From: an uncultured Oscillospiraceae bacterium
Lineage (GTDB): Bacteria; Bacillota; Clostridia; Oscillospirales; Acutalibacteraceae
DNA length: 64,000 nucleotides
Direction: 5' to 3'
NCBI GenBank assembly: GCA_900547105.1
Contig: URFL01000012.1
Span: 4,324-68,323 of the forward strand
Position numbers and translations under genes: made by a program. A model generated the notes under the pieces. It saw only the letters and a list, made by a program, of their open reading frames with translations. It was not told where the DNA came from and did no database searches. Of the stretch, positions 32,909-40,766 are shown one piece after another (the first letter of the stretch is position 1; each line of letters begins with the position of its first letter).

Positions 32909-35071
32909 ATGGGAAACGGAATAGGGAATAGCTTTGGCGCGGCGCGCCCGTCGGTGCTGGCGAGCGACCGCGAACGCCGCTATTTTCGCCGCCGATTGGC
33001 GGTGGTGGCGTTGGGCGTGCTGGCGGTGGTGCTGGCGGCGGAGCTGATCTTGTTCAACTATCCTTCGTATCGGCTGCTGTTCGGGTCGTATGCCACCCAT
33101 CAGTGGGCGATGGACGAGGTCGCCGCTATGCAGGGGCTGGAACCGTCCGAAAGCGAGCCGGATGTCTATGTCGCAACGACCAGCCGCCCCTATCTGGAAT
33201 GGACTATCAACGAGCGGGTGGGTACGCTGCGACTGGATATTCAAAGCCGCAAAAAGGATCGCTATATCCTGATGTCGGACATTTTCTACACCGACGATGC
33301 CCATCACAACTATATCGAAAGCCCGGCGTATCTGGAGGTGCTGCGCGATACCCCGCGCACCCAGTACAAAAGCTGTGACTATGCCGGTACGCTCGGCAAG
33401 CTGAAGCTGCGGCTGCATGTCACCAAAGGCGAAAAGCTGGTGATCCGCGGGCTGACCGTCAACCAGCGTATCCCGCTGAACTTTTCGGTGTGGCGGGTGG
33501 CGCTGTTGTGGCTGTTCGCGGTGGGCGTTTATGTGTTCCGGCGGTCGCCGTCTTTTCGCCGCCGGTATGACACAGCCGACCCGGTGCACCGCTGGACACC
33601 GGTGGTGTTGACCGCCTTGTTTATGTTTTCGCTGTGGGGGCTGTTCGCGCTGTACGAAACCCCCTTTATTCACACCCCCTCCTTCACCGCCAAAACCGGC
33701 AGCCAAATCACACAGGAGCTGGTGGATGCGCTGGAAGCGGGACAGACCTCGCTGCTGGAAAAGCCGTCGGAAGCGCTGCTGCAAATGCGCTATCCGTATG
33801 AATGGACAGCGCGCGATCTGGCGGGGGTGGACTATCTGTGGGATCACCTGCTGTATAACGGGAAGTATTATTCCTATTACGGCATCGGACCGGTGCTGGT
33901 GTTCTTTTTGCCGTACCATCTGCTGACCGGCTGCTATTTCCCGACCGACTATGCCTGCCTGCTGTTTGGGCTGGCGGGTACCGCGTTGCTGGCGGCGGCG
34001 TATTGCCGCCTGATGCAGCACCGGATGCGGCGGCTGCCGTTTTCGCTGTGTATGAGCGGGCTGCTGCTGGTGCTGGTGACCAGCGGGGTGCAGTTTTCGG
34101 TGTATCGCCCCCATTTTTATGAGATGGCGGAAACCGCCGGCTTTATGTTTTATGCACTGGGGCTGTATTTTCTGTCCGGCTCCGGATTGCTGGGGGATCG
34201 CCCGATCCGGCTGCACAAGCTGGCGCTGTCCGGAGTCAGCATCTCGCTGGCGGTGCTGTCCCGCCCCACCTTTGCGCTGTACGCGATCGCGGCGGTGATC
34301 TGGCTGTGGTTCGGGTGGATGCGCTACCGCGCACAGCAGCCGCAACCTGCCGCCCGGAGCCACGTGGTTCGCTATGCGCTGGCGGCGTTGCTGCCGTATG
34401 TGCTGTTCGGCGGGCTGCAAATGGCGTATAACTACGCCCGCTTCGGATCGCCGTTTGAATTCGGCATCCGCTATTCGCTGACCATCAACGATTTCACCCA
34501 TACCGAATTTCACACCAGTCTGGCGGCGGTCAGCCTGTATAACCTGCTGATCGCGCTGCCGCAGTTCCAGCTGAATTTCCCCTTTGTGCTGGGCAGCACA
34601 CACCAGCTGGACACCAACGCGTATTATTATTTTGAAACCGCCTCCGCCATAGGGCTGCTGTGGCGGGCGCTGCCGCTGGGCGGGCTGTGCTATGCGCCCC
34701 GTGCGCTGAAGCCGATGAGCTGGCGGCAGCGCGGACGGCTGCTGCTGATCGTCGGGCTGCCGACGGTGGTGTTTCCGCTGCTTTTGATGGCGCTCACATG
34801 GGAAAGCGGCTACGCGCTGCGCTATTCGGTGGATTTTGCGTGGCAGTTGGTGCTGGGTGGGCTGCTGGTTTGTTTTTATGTATACTCCCGCAGCCAAAGC
34901 CCGCGTATGCGCCGCTTTTTGGAAACGACGATGGTGGCGGCAGTGGTGTGGTGCTGTGTGTCCACAGCGGCGTTGTCGCTGGCGCGGGTGCCGGATGATG
35001 TCACGGTCAGCGGCGTATCGCTGCCGCTGGTGTATTACCGGATAGCGCGCACGCTGACATTTTGGAAATAA
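32909..35071 (+). CDS. Polytopic membrane protein, glycosyltransferase GT-C-like
   Basis: 720 aa from ATG 32909 with CAGGAGGG. One N-terminal TM (~25-45), a ~150-residue extracytoplasmic region (~60-205), then about 10-11 further TMs to the C-terminus. YYSYYGIGPVLVFFLPYHLLTG and LSRPTFALYAIAAVIW resemble GT-C type enzymes that use polyprenyl-linked sugars, but no clear DxD or ExD catalytic motif is visible in an early loop. The next gene (19 bp later) is a GtrB/DPM1-like dolichyl-type sugar transferase, the usual donor-maker for such proteins. The functional call is therefore by context. Confidence 0.7.
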   Translation: MGNGIGNSFGAARPSVLASDRERRYFRRRLAVVALGVLAVVLAAELILFNYPSYRLLFGSYATHQWAMDEVAAMQGLEPSESEPDVYVATTSRPYLEWTINERVGTLRLDIQSRKKDRYILMSDIFYTDDAHHNYIESPAYLEVLRDTPRTQYKSCDYAGTLGKLKLRLHVTKGEKLVIRGLTVNQRIPLNFSVWRVALLWLFAVGVYVFRRSPSFRRRYDTADPVHRWTPVVLTALFMFSLWGLFALYETPFIHTPSFTAKTGSQITQELVDALEAGQTSLLEKPSEALLQMRYPYEWTARDLAGVDYLWDHLLYNGKYYSYYGIGPVLVFFLPYHLLTGCYFPTDYACLLFGLAGTALLAAAYCRLMQHRMRRLPFSLCMSGLLLVLVTSGVQFSVYRPHFYEMAETAGFMFYALGLYFLSGSGLLGDRPIRLHKLALSGVSISLAVLSRPTFALYAIAAVIWLWFGWMRYRAQQPQPAARSHVVRYALAALLPYVLFGGLQMAYNYARFGSPFEFGIRYSLTINDFTHTEFHTSLAAVSLYNLLIALPQFQLNFPFVLGSTHQLDTNAYYYFETASAIGLLWRALPLGGLCYAPRALKPMSWRQRGRLLLIVGLPTVVFPLLLMALTWESGYALRYSVDFAWQLVLGGLLVCFYVYSRSQSPRMRRFLETTMVAAVVWCCVSTAALSLARVPDDVTVSGVSLPLVYYRIARTLTFWK

Positions 35072-35090
35072 CGAAAAGGAAGGATCGTTT

Positions 35091-36047
35091 ATGCGGTTGT
35101 TTTTGGTGATTCCCTGCTATAACGAGCAGGAAGTGCTGCCGCTCACGGCGCGCGCCGTGGTGGACAAAATGCACGCGCTGGTGGATCAAGGACGCGTGGC
35201 GGCGGACAGCCGGGTGCTGTTGGTGGACGATGGCAGCCGCGACGGCACATGGCCGTTGATTTGCTCGCTGCACGCGCAGGATCCGCTGTTTTGCGGGTTA
35301 AAGCTGGCGCACAATGTGGGGCACCAAAACGCGCTTTTGTCGGGGCTGATGACCGCGCGGGGGCATTGCGATGCGGCGGTATCGATGGATGCCGATCTGC
35401 AGGATGATATCCACGCGATCGACGGCTTTTTGGATCAATACGAGCAGGGGTGCCAGGTGGTGTACGGCGTGCGCCGCGATCGCAGCAGCGACACCGCGTT
35501 CAAACGCCGCACCGCGCTGGCGTTTTACCGGCTGATGGCGAAAATGGGTGTGGAGTGTGTATACAACCACGCGGATTACCGTTTGCTGGGGAGCGAGGCG
35601 CTGGAGGCGCTGGCGCATTATCCGGAGGTGAACCTGTTTTTGCGCGGGATGGTGCCGCTGGTCGGGTTCCAAAGCGCCCAGGTGCTGTATGACCGCGGCG
35701 AGCGGGCAGCAGGGGAGTCCAAATACCCGCTGAAAAAAATGTTCAGCTTCGCGGTGCAGGGCATCACCTCGTTCAGCGTGAAGCCGCTGCGGCTGATCGC
35801 TTCGCTGGGGGCGGTGGTCACAACGGCAAGCGTGCTGGCGCTGTTATACGCGCTGATTGCGGCGATCGCGGGCGGTCCCGCCGCCGGAACGGTGGCGTTT
35901 TTGGCGTCGCTGTGGCTGCTGGGCGGCATCCAGCTGCTGGCTATCGGGGTGTGCGGCGAGTACATCGGCAAAATTTACGGCGAGGTCAAGCGCCGTCCGC
36001 GCTATTGGGTGGAAACCTTTTTGGGTGACGACACGGACAAGCCGTGA
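35091..36047 (+). CDS. Family 2 glycosyltransferase, GtrB/DPM1-like polyprenyl-phosphate sugar transferase
   Basis: 318 aa. An N-terminal GT-A domain (~1-225) has FLVIPCYNEQEVLP, LLVDDGSRDGTW, HNVGHQNALLSGL and the DxD motif SMDADLQDD. Two C-terminal TMs (~240-285) and EYIGKIYGEVKRRPRY are the typical GtrB tail. It probably loads a hexose on undecaprenyl phosphate at the inner membrane face, to be used by the upstream GT-C-like protein for wall or glycan decoration. Confidence 0.92.
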   Translation: MRLFLVIPCYNEQEVLPLTARAVVDKMHALVDQGRVAADSRVLLVDDGSRDGTWPLICSLHAQDPLFCGLKLAHNVGHQNALLSGLMTARGHCDAAVSMDADLQDDIHAIDGFLDQYEQGCQVVYGVRRDRSSDTAFKRRTALAFYRLMAKMGVECVYNHADYRLLGSEALEALAHYPEVNLFLRGMVPLVGFQSAQVLYDRGERAAGESKYPLKKMFSFAVQGITSFSVKPLRLIASLGAVVTTASVLALLYALIAAIAGGPAAGTVAFLASLWLLGGIQLLAIGVCGEYIGKIYGEVKRRPRYWVETFLGDDTDKP

Positions 36048-36065
36048 GCATCCCCGCAATTTTGC

Positions 36066-36094
36066 TTGCAAACCGCGGGCGCGCGCGGTATACT
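36066..36094 (+). promoter_or_regulatory. Promoter of the murT-gatD-like operon
   Basis: TTGCAA (36066-36071), 17 bp, TATACT (36089-36094), ~38 bp before the start codon. Confidence 0.75.
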
Positions 36095-36131
36095 GTTTGT
36101 GCAATTCCCTTTGTTGGATAGGAGAACGACC

Positions 36132-37514
36132 ATGAAAAAAACCATTCGCTTTTACGCCACCATGGCGCTGGCCAAGTGTATGATCGTCGGGATGCGGCTG
36201 CTTGGCAAAAACGCGACCAACCTGCCCGGTGAGGTGGCGCTGATTTTGTGTCCCACCTTTTTGGGTCAGCTGGACAAGCCCGAAACCATCATCGGGGTGA
36301 CCGGCACCAACGGCAAAACCACCGTTACGAATATGATCGTGGATGTGCTGGAGAAAAACGGCTATATTTTTGCCAGCAACCGGATGGGCGGCAATGTGGA
36401 TACCGGCATCACCACCGCGCTGATCAAGGAAAGCACCCTGTCCGGTAAAGCGCGCAAAAAGCTCGCGGTGCTGGAGATCGACGAGCGCAGCGCCAACCGG
36501 ATCTATCCGTATCTGACCCCTACCTATCTGGTGTGCACCAACCTGTTCCGCGATTCCGCCAAGCGCAACGCGCATCCGGAATTTATCAGCCAGGTGCTTA
36601 ACACCTATATTCCGGCGCAAACCAAGATGATCCTCAACGGCGACGATCTGATCAGCGGGCGGCTGGCGCCGGACAACGAGCGGGTGTATTTCGGCATCGA
36701 ACCGCAGCCGGACGAGGTGCCCATCACCGATAATATCATCAACGATATGGCAGCGTGCCCGCTGTGCGATCATCCGATGGTGTACGATTTTGTGCGGTAC
36801 AACCATATCGGGCGGGCGCATTGCAGCCATTGTGATTTTGGTTCGCCGGCGGTGGATTACGATGTGACCGCGGTGGATCGCGATGCGCGTCTGGTCACCA
36901 TGCGCACCCCATCGGGCGAGGAATCGTACCATCTTGTCGGCAACAACATCACCGATTTGTACAATACCGCGGCGGCGGTCGCGCTGCTGCGGGAATTCGG
37001 GATGTCGGCGCAAACGCTGGCGGCATCGTTTGAAACCATGCAGATCGTGAAAACCCGCTTTGACGAGGAAACGGTGGGCGGCAAAACCATCATCGACAAT
37101 CTGGCGAAAGGGCAAAACCCCATCGCCTGCTCGCGGGTGTTTGATTTTGTGCGCAAAACGCCGGGGCAAAAGGCGGTGATTTTGGTGATCGACGATGTGC
37201 ACGATGCCAAAAACTCCACCGAAAACACCTCGTGGATCTATGAGTGCGATTTTGAATTTTTGAACGAAGATTCCGTTCGCCAAATCGTGGTGGGCGGCAA
37301 ACGCGCGTGGGATTTCCAAATGCGGCTGCTGATGGCGGGGGTGCCGCGCGAGCGCATCGTCTGCTGCGAGCAGGAAACGGACACCGCGCGTCAGGTGCGG
37401 TTGGACGAGGTGGACACCATCTTCCTGCTGCACGATATTTGCAACAACGCGATGGCACAGGGCATCAAGCAGGAGCTGCGTGAGCTGTGCGCGAAAGGGG
37501 GCGCCGCCGAATGA
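36132..37514 (+). CDS. murT: Lipid II isoglutaminyl synthase subunit MurT
   Basis: 460 aa. Mur-ligase-like ATPase that, with glutaminase GatD, amidates the alpha-carboxyl of D-Glu in lipid II. GVTGTNGKTTVTNMI is the ATP-binding P-loop. The inserted zinc ribbon CPLCDHPM ... CSHCDFG (residues ~217 and ~237) distinguishes MurT from MurC-F, and a DUF1727 C-terminal domain (~300-455, FVRKTPGQKAVILVIDD) is present. RBS GGAGAACG precedes ATG 36132. It overlaps the next gene by 4 nt. Its glutaminase partner lacks the catalytic residues (see that entry). Confidence 0.94.
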   Translation: MKKTIRFYATMALAKCMIVGMRLLGKNATNLPGEVALILCPTFLGQLDKPETIIGVTGTNGKTTVTNMIVDVLEKNGYIFASNRMGGNVDTGITTALIKESTLSGKARKKLAVLEIDERSANRIYPYLTPTYLVCTNLFRDSAKRNAHPEFISQVLNTYIPAQTKMILNGDDLISGRLAPDNERVYFGIEPQPDEVPITDNIINDMAACPLCDHPMVYDFVRYNHIGRAHCSHCDFGSPAVDYDVTAVDRDARLVTMRTPSGEESYHLVGNNITDLYNTAAAVALLREFGMSAQTLAASFETMQIVKTRFDEETVGGKTIIDNLAKGQNPIACSRVFDFVRKTPGQKAVILVIDDVHDAKNSTENTSWIYECDFEFLNEDSVRQIVVGGKRAWDFQMRLLMAGVPRERIVCCEQETDTARQVRLDEVDTIFLLHDICNNAMAQGIKQELRELCAKGGAAE

Positions 37515-38200
37515 TCGTCGAAACATTGTATCCCGAATACGCCAACCTGTACGGCGATCCGGGCAATATCCGCTATCTAAAAAAATGCTTGCCGGAGGCG
37601 GAGTTTGTGGACACCCCGATGCACGCCGAGCCCGCGTTTGTCACCCGCGATGTGGCGCTTGTATATATGGGACCCATGACCGAAAGCGCCCAGGAAAAAG
37701 CGATTCACCGTCTGCGCCCGTATGTCGATCGCCTGCGCGAGATGATCGAGCAGGGGGTGGTGTTCTTGATGACCGGCAACGCGATGGAAGTGTTTGGCGA
37801 AGCCATTGAAAACGAGGATGGCTCGCACATCGAGGGGCTGGGGCTGCTGCCCATCATCGCCAAGCGCGATATGATGCACCGCTATGCGGATGTGTTCAAG
37901 GGGCAGTTCGGCGACACCGAGATTGTCGGATTCAAGACCCAGTTCACCATGGCGACGCCGCTGCGCGAAGGGCTGCCCTTTATCCGGGTGGAACAGGGCG
38001 CGGGGCTGAACCGGCAGCTAAAGGGCGAGGGTGTGCGGATGCACAACTTCTTCGGCACCTATCTGCTGGGACCGCTGCTGATTATGAATCCGCCCTTCAC
38101 CCGGTATCTGCTGCGTCTGCTGGGCGCCGAGCCGGAGGAGCTGCCGTTCGAGGCGGAGGCGATGGAGGCGTATCGCCGTCGGCTGGCGGATTTTCATTGA
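37511..38200 (+). CDS. GatD-like class I glutaminase subunit, catalytically degenerate
   Basis: 229 aa from ATG 37511, overlapping the murT stop (ATGA). The order and fold blocks (LYPEYANLYGDPGNIRYLKK, ALVYMGPMTESAQEKA, EGLGLLP, VGFKTQFTM, HNFFGTYLLGPLLIMNPPF) match GatD, the partner of MurT. However, the nucleophile elbow that should read CGGxQ is LMTGNAMEVFG with Thr for Cys, and the catalytic His expected in GTYLHGPLL is Leu. Both catalytic residues are therefore missing, so it cannot hydrolyse glutamine by the usual mechanism. It may be a scaffold for ammonia-dependent amidation or may have another role. A frameshift is unlikely because the surrounding motifs stay in frame. Confidence 0.85.
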   Translation: MIVETLYPEYANLYGDPGNIRYLKKCLPEAEFVDTPMHAEPAFVTRDVALVYMGPMTESAQEKAIHRLRPYVDRLREMIEQGVVFLMTGNAMEVFGEAIENEDGSHIEGLGLLPIIAKRDMMHRYADVFKGQFGDTEIVGFKTQFTMATPLREGLPFIRVEQGAGLNRQLKGEGVRMHNFFGTYLLGPLLIMNPPFTRYLLRLLGAEPEELPFEAEAMEAYRRRLADFH

Positions 38201-38210
38201 GATATTCATC

Positions 38211-38250
38211 AAACAGCACCCTGCGACCAGACGGTCGCGGGGTGCTGTTT
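38211..38250 (+). terminator. Terminator of the murT operon
   Basis: Long stem AAACAGCACCCTGCGACC/GGTCGCGGGGTGCTGTTT with AGAC loop and a TTTTG tail. Confidence 0.85.
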
Positions 38251-38377
38251 TGTCGTTTTGACGCGAAAAGACGCCGGTTTGGCAAAATGGCCAAGAACAC
38301 GCCACCCGTCTTCTGCGCAGAAGTGCCAAACTTTGTTTTGCCACCCCGAAATCGCTGGCTTTTTTTGCAAAAAGTGC

Positions 38378-38398
38378 TATACTTATAATATAAGTATA
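38378..38398 (+). promoter_or_regulatory. AT-rich inverted repeat at the carD promoter
   Basis: TATACTTAT-AAT-ATAAGTATA, perfect 9-bp arms, containing TATACT and TATAAT -10-like hexamers ~30-45 bp before the start. No good -35 pairs at 17 bp, so it could be both promoter core and operator. Confidence 0.5.
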
Positions 38399-38430
38399 AA
38401 AAGTAACAGGACCAGACAGAAAGGAAACGG

Positions 38431-38958
38431 GTGAGGCGTGTGTTTCAGGTCGACGATGTGATCTTGTACGGCGGCAACGGCGTGTGCCGGGTGGATAGCA
38501 TCACCAAGCGCGAGTTTGGCGGCAAAGAAATGGAGTATTATGTGCTGCAGCCGGTGTACAGCAACGGCTCGTTCATCTATGTGCCGGCGGACAACGAAAA
38601 GTTGACCGGCAAAATGCGCTTGCCGATGTCACAGGACGAGGTGCGCGGGCTGATCCACGAGATGGCACACGACGAGGTGCCGTGGATTGAAAACGACAAC
38701 GAGCGCAAGGAAGCCTGCCGCTCGATTTTGGCGACCGGCGAGCCGCACGCGGTGACGCGTATGCTGCAAGCGCTGTATCGGCATCAGGAGGAGCAAAAGC
38801 AAAAGGGCAAAAAGCTGCATCAGGCGGACGAGCGCTTCTTTCACGAAGCGGAAAAGCTGCTGTATGACGAGCTGGCGCTGGTGCTGCATATCCAACCGGA
38901 TCAGGTGCAGCCGTTTTTGCGTGAGCGCATTGAAGAAGAGCTGTGCCAAACGGCATAA
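38431..38958 (+). CDS. CarD/CdnL-family transcriptional regulator
   Basis: 175 aa. An N-terminal CarD/TRCF RNA-polymerase-interacting domain (~1-65: FQVDDVILYGGNGVCRVDSI, YYVLQPVYSNGSFIYVPAD) is followed by a helical DNA-binding part (~75-170). CarD relatives bind the RNAP beta subunit and stabilise open complexes at rRNA and other promoters. The GTG start at 38431 has AAAGGAAA upstream; a second GTG at 38440 would begin MFQVDD, closer to the family norm, and is a fair alternative. It is monocistronic. Confidence 0.9.
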   Translation: MRRVFQVDDVILYGGNGVCRVDSITKREFGGKEMEYYVLQPVYSNGSFIYVPADNEKLTGKMRLPMSQDEVRGLIHEMAHDEVPWIENDNERKEACRSILATGEPHAVTRMLQALYRHQEEQKQKGKKLHQADERFFHEAEKLLYDELALVLHIQPDQVQPFLRERIEEELCQTA

Positions 38959-38975
38959 GCGGATCATAGAATACG

Positions 38976-39010
38976 AAAAAAGGACTTTGCTTTTTGCAAA
39001 GTCCTTTTTT
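38976..39010. terminator. Bidirectional terminator between carD and the deacetylase gene
   Basis: 15-bp perfect stem AAAAAAGGACTTTGC/GCAAAGTCCTTTTTT with a T5 loop, T-rich on either strand. Confidence 0.92.
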
Positions 39011-39030
39011 GCGCTATTTTTTGGGGCGGG

Positions 39031-40698
39031 TCAGTCCATGGATACCACGCGGGTGTAGGTGTTGCCCGCCACGCCGCCGTCGGCGCGCGCCGCCAGCAGC
39101 TCCGGCACGGTCACGCACCGGTATCCCTCCTGCATCAGCAGATCCATCAGCTCCAGCGCCGCCGCCACCGACGACGTGTGATTTTCGTGCAGCAGCACCA
39201 GATCGCCGTCCGCGATGGTGCAGCGCCCGTCCTTCATGTAGTAGCTGACCACCACATCCTTGTCGGTTTGGTTATAATCCGGGCCGCCGCCCATCCAGCC
39301 GCACAGCCGCAGATCCTGCGCCACGATGTAATCGCGGATGGACTCCACCGACGATCCGCCCACCGCCCGCATCAGGGTGGGGCGCTTGCCGGTGTATTGC
39401 TGGATCAAATCGCTGCATTTGTCGTAATCGGCGATCATCTCGTCGCGTCCGGTGATGTTGATGCCGTCGTGTGAATAGGAATGGTTGCCCACGGCGTGTC
39501 CCTCGGCCGCCATGCGCGCGACCAGCTCGGGGCGTTTTTCCGTCTCTTTGCCCACCACGAAGAAGGTGGCGTGCGCGCCGCGCTCTTTCAGCGCATCCAG
39601 CAGCGCCGCCGTGTTTTCGGATGGTCCGTCATCAAAGGTGAAAGCGACCATTTTGGTATACCCCCGTTCCGGAATGGTGATGCGGCCGGTCGCCGCCTGC
39701 AAAATCATCAGCGCGTCCACCGCGCCGATGCCCTTGGTATTGTCCACATCGGCGGCTGCCTGCTGCGGCGCGTTCAGTGTGCACTGTCCGGTGGCGGCTT
39801 GTAGCGCCATCAGCGCATCCGCTGCTGCCACGGTGCCGTCGCCGTTGACATCCCCGGCGGCATACACCACTTTTTTTACCAGACTCACCCCCGTCAGCGC
39901 CAAGCCGATGTCGGGGCTGTCGCCCGCGCGTTCGCCGCCGTCCGCGGTGGTCAGCCGGTACGCATCCGCCACTTCCACCATAATATTCAGCTGCTTCACA
40001 TCCGCCCAACGGATGTTTTGGGTATCCATCACCCGCAGCGGGATGCGGATGGTGTACACGCCATCCCGGTCGGCGGTGACCGCTTGAGGCTGGACATAGT
40101 AAAATCCGGCGGCTTGTTCTTTGCCGTCCACGGCGGAGGAACGCAGCCGCAGCCCGATTTGTTTCCAGCATGCCGCAAGATCGGTGCCCTCGGAAAAGGC
40201 GGTCAGCGCCATTTTCAGCTGCACATATGTCAGCGGGTCGCTGCCGTTGTCGGCGGTGCCGGACATATCCACGCCGGGCAGCGGGCTGCTTTGATCGCCG
40301 AGCCCCTGTCCGGTCTGCCAGTTGAGATAAAAGCTTTTGCCGTAGGTCAGATAGCTGGTCGCCTGGTTGGAGCCGGGGAAGGTGACCAGCGTTTGGAATG
40401 CCTCATCCGGCGCCTGTGGGGTGCGGCTCATCTTGGCGTGTACAATGGACAGCACCGCGCTGTTTATCTGCTGCTGGGTGGCAGAGGCGCTGCGAAGCAC
40501 CGACTCTCCTTTGGCCAGCGCCTGCTGGTAAGCAGCCACCGAATCGGCGGTGTAGCCGTCATCCGACACCGATTCGGACAGCAGCGCCTGCAGCCGACCG
40601 GTGTACACGGTATCCTGTGCCAGCGCCGCTTGCCCTGTCGCCATCAACGCGACCGCCGCCGCACACGCGAGCAGCCGCCGCTTCCACGATTGTTTCAA
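39031..40698 (-). CDS. Secreted dockerin-bearing polysaccharide deacetylase (CE4/NodB)
   Basis: 555 aa from TTG 40698, with AAAGGAGG 8 nt upstream; no suitable ATG exists. Signal peptide ~1-27 (ending AALA). A FIVAR-like helical stretch (~31-90) and one copy of the shared beta-rich module (~95-270: WKQIGLRLRSSAVDG, NIRWADVKQLNIMVEV) precede a dockerin (~282-340, DVNGDGTVAAADAL and DVDNTKGIGAVDAL). The C-terminal NodB domain (~350-545) has TFDDGPSE, the metal-binding NHSYSHD and late LLHENHTSS. Motif 3 reads RAVGGSSV instead of the usual RxPGG. It would deacetylate acetylxylan, chitin-like or wall glycans. The dockerin before the catalytic domain is an unusual internal position. Confidence 0.9.
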   Translation of the reverse strand: MKQSWKRRLLACAAAVALMATGQAALAQDTVYTGRLQALLSESVSDDGYTADSVAAYQQALAKGESVLRSASATQQQINSAVLSIVHAKMSRTPQAPDEAFQTLVTFPGSNQATSYLTYGKSFYLNWQTGQGLGDQSSPLPGVDMSGTADNGSDPLTYVQLKMALTAFSEGTDLAACWKQIGLRLRSSAVDGKEQAAGFYYVQPQAVTADRDGVYTIRIPLRVMDTQNIRWADVKQLNIMVEVADAYRLTTADGGERAGDSPDIGLALTGVSLVKKVVYAAGDVNGDGTVAAADALMALQAATGQCTLNAPQQAAADVDNTKGIGAVDALMILQAATGRITIPERGYTKMVAFTFDDGPSENTAALLDALKERGAHATFFVVGKETEKRPELVARMAAEGHAVGNHSYSHDGINITGRDEMIADYDKCSDLIQQYTGKRPTLMRAVGGSSVESIRDYIVAQDLRLCGWMGGGPDYNQTDKDVVVSYYMKDGRCTIADGDLVLLHENHTSSVAAALELMDLLMQEGYRCVTVPELLAARADGGVAGNTYTRVVSMD

Positions 40699-40720
40699 AG
40701 CGTTGATCCTCCTTTGCAAA

Positions 40721-40753
40721 GACGGCGGGAAAAGGGTTCCTTTTCCCGCCGTC
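40721..40753 (-). terminator. Terminator between the sialate-esterase-like and deacetylase genes
   Basis: 15-bp stem GACGGCGGGAAAAGG/CCTTTTCCCGCCGTC with a 3-nt loop. It lies between two same-strand genes, so the deacetylase may depend on partial read-through. Confidence 0.75.
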
Positions 40754-40766
40754 GGTGGTTATGAAA

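Noticed and set aside
32237..34897. Long antisense frame opposite the TPM and membrane-protein genes
   Set aside because: Gln/His/Arg-rich with no recognisable domain and no translation signals; the sense genes are well supported.
37511..38200. Frameshift or sequencing error explaining the missing GatD residues
   Set aside because: Conserved blocks before, between and after the two altered motifs stay in one frame, so point substitutions are the simpler explanation.
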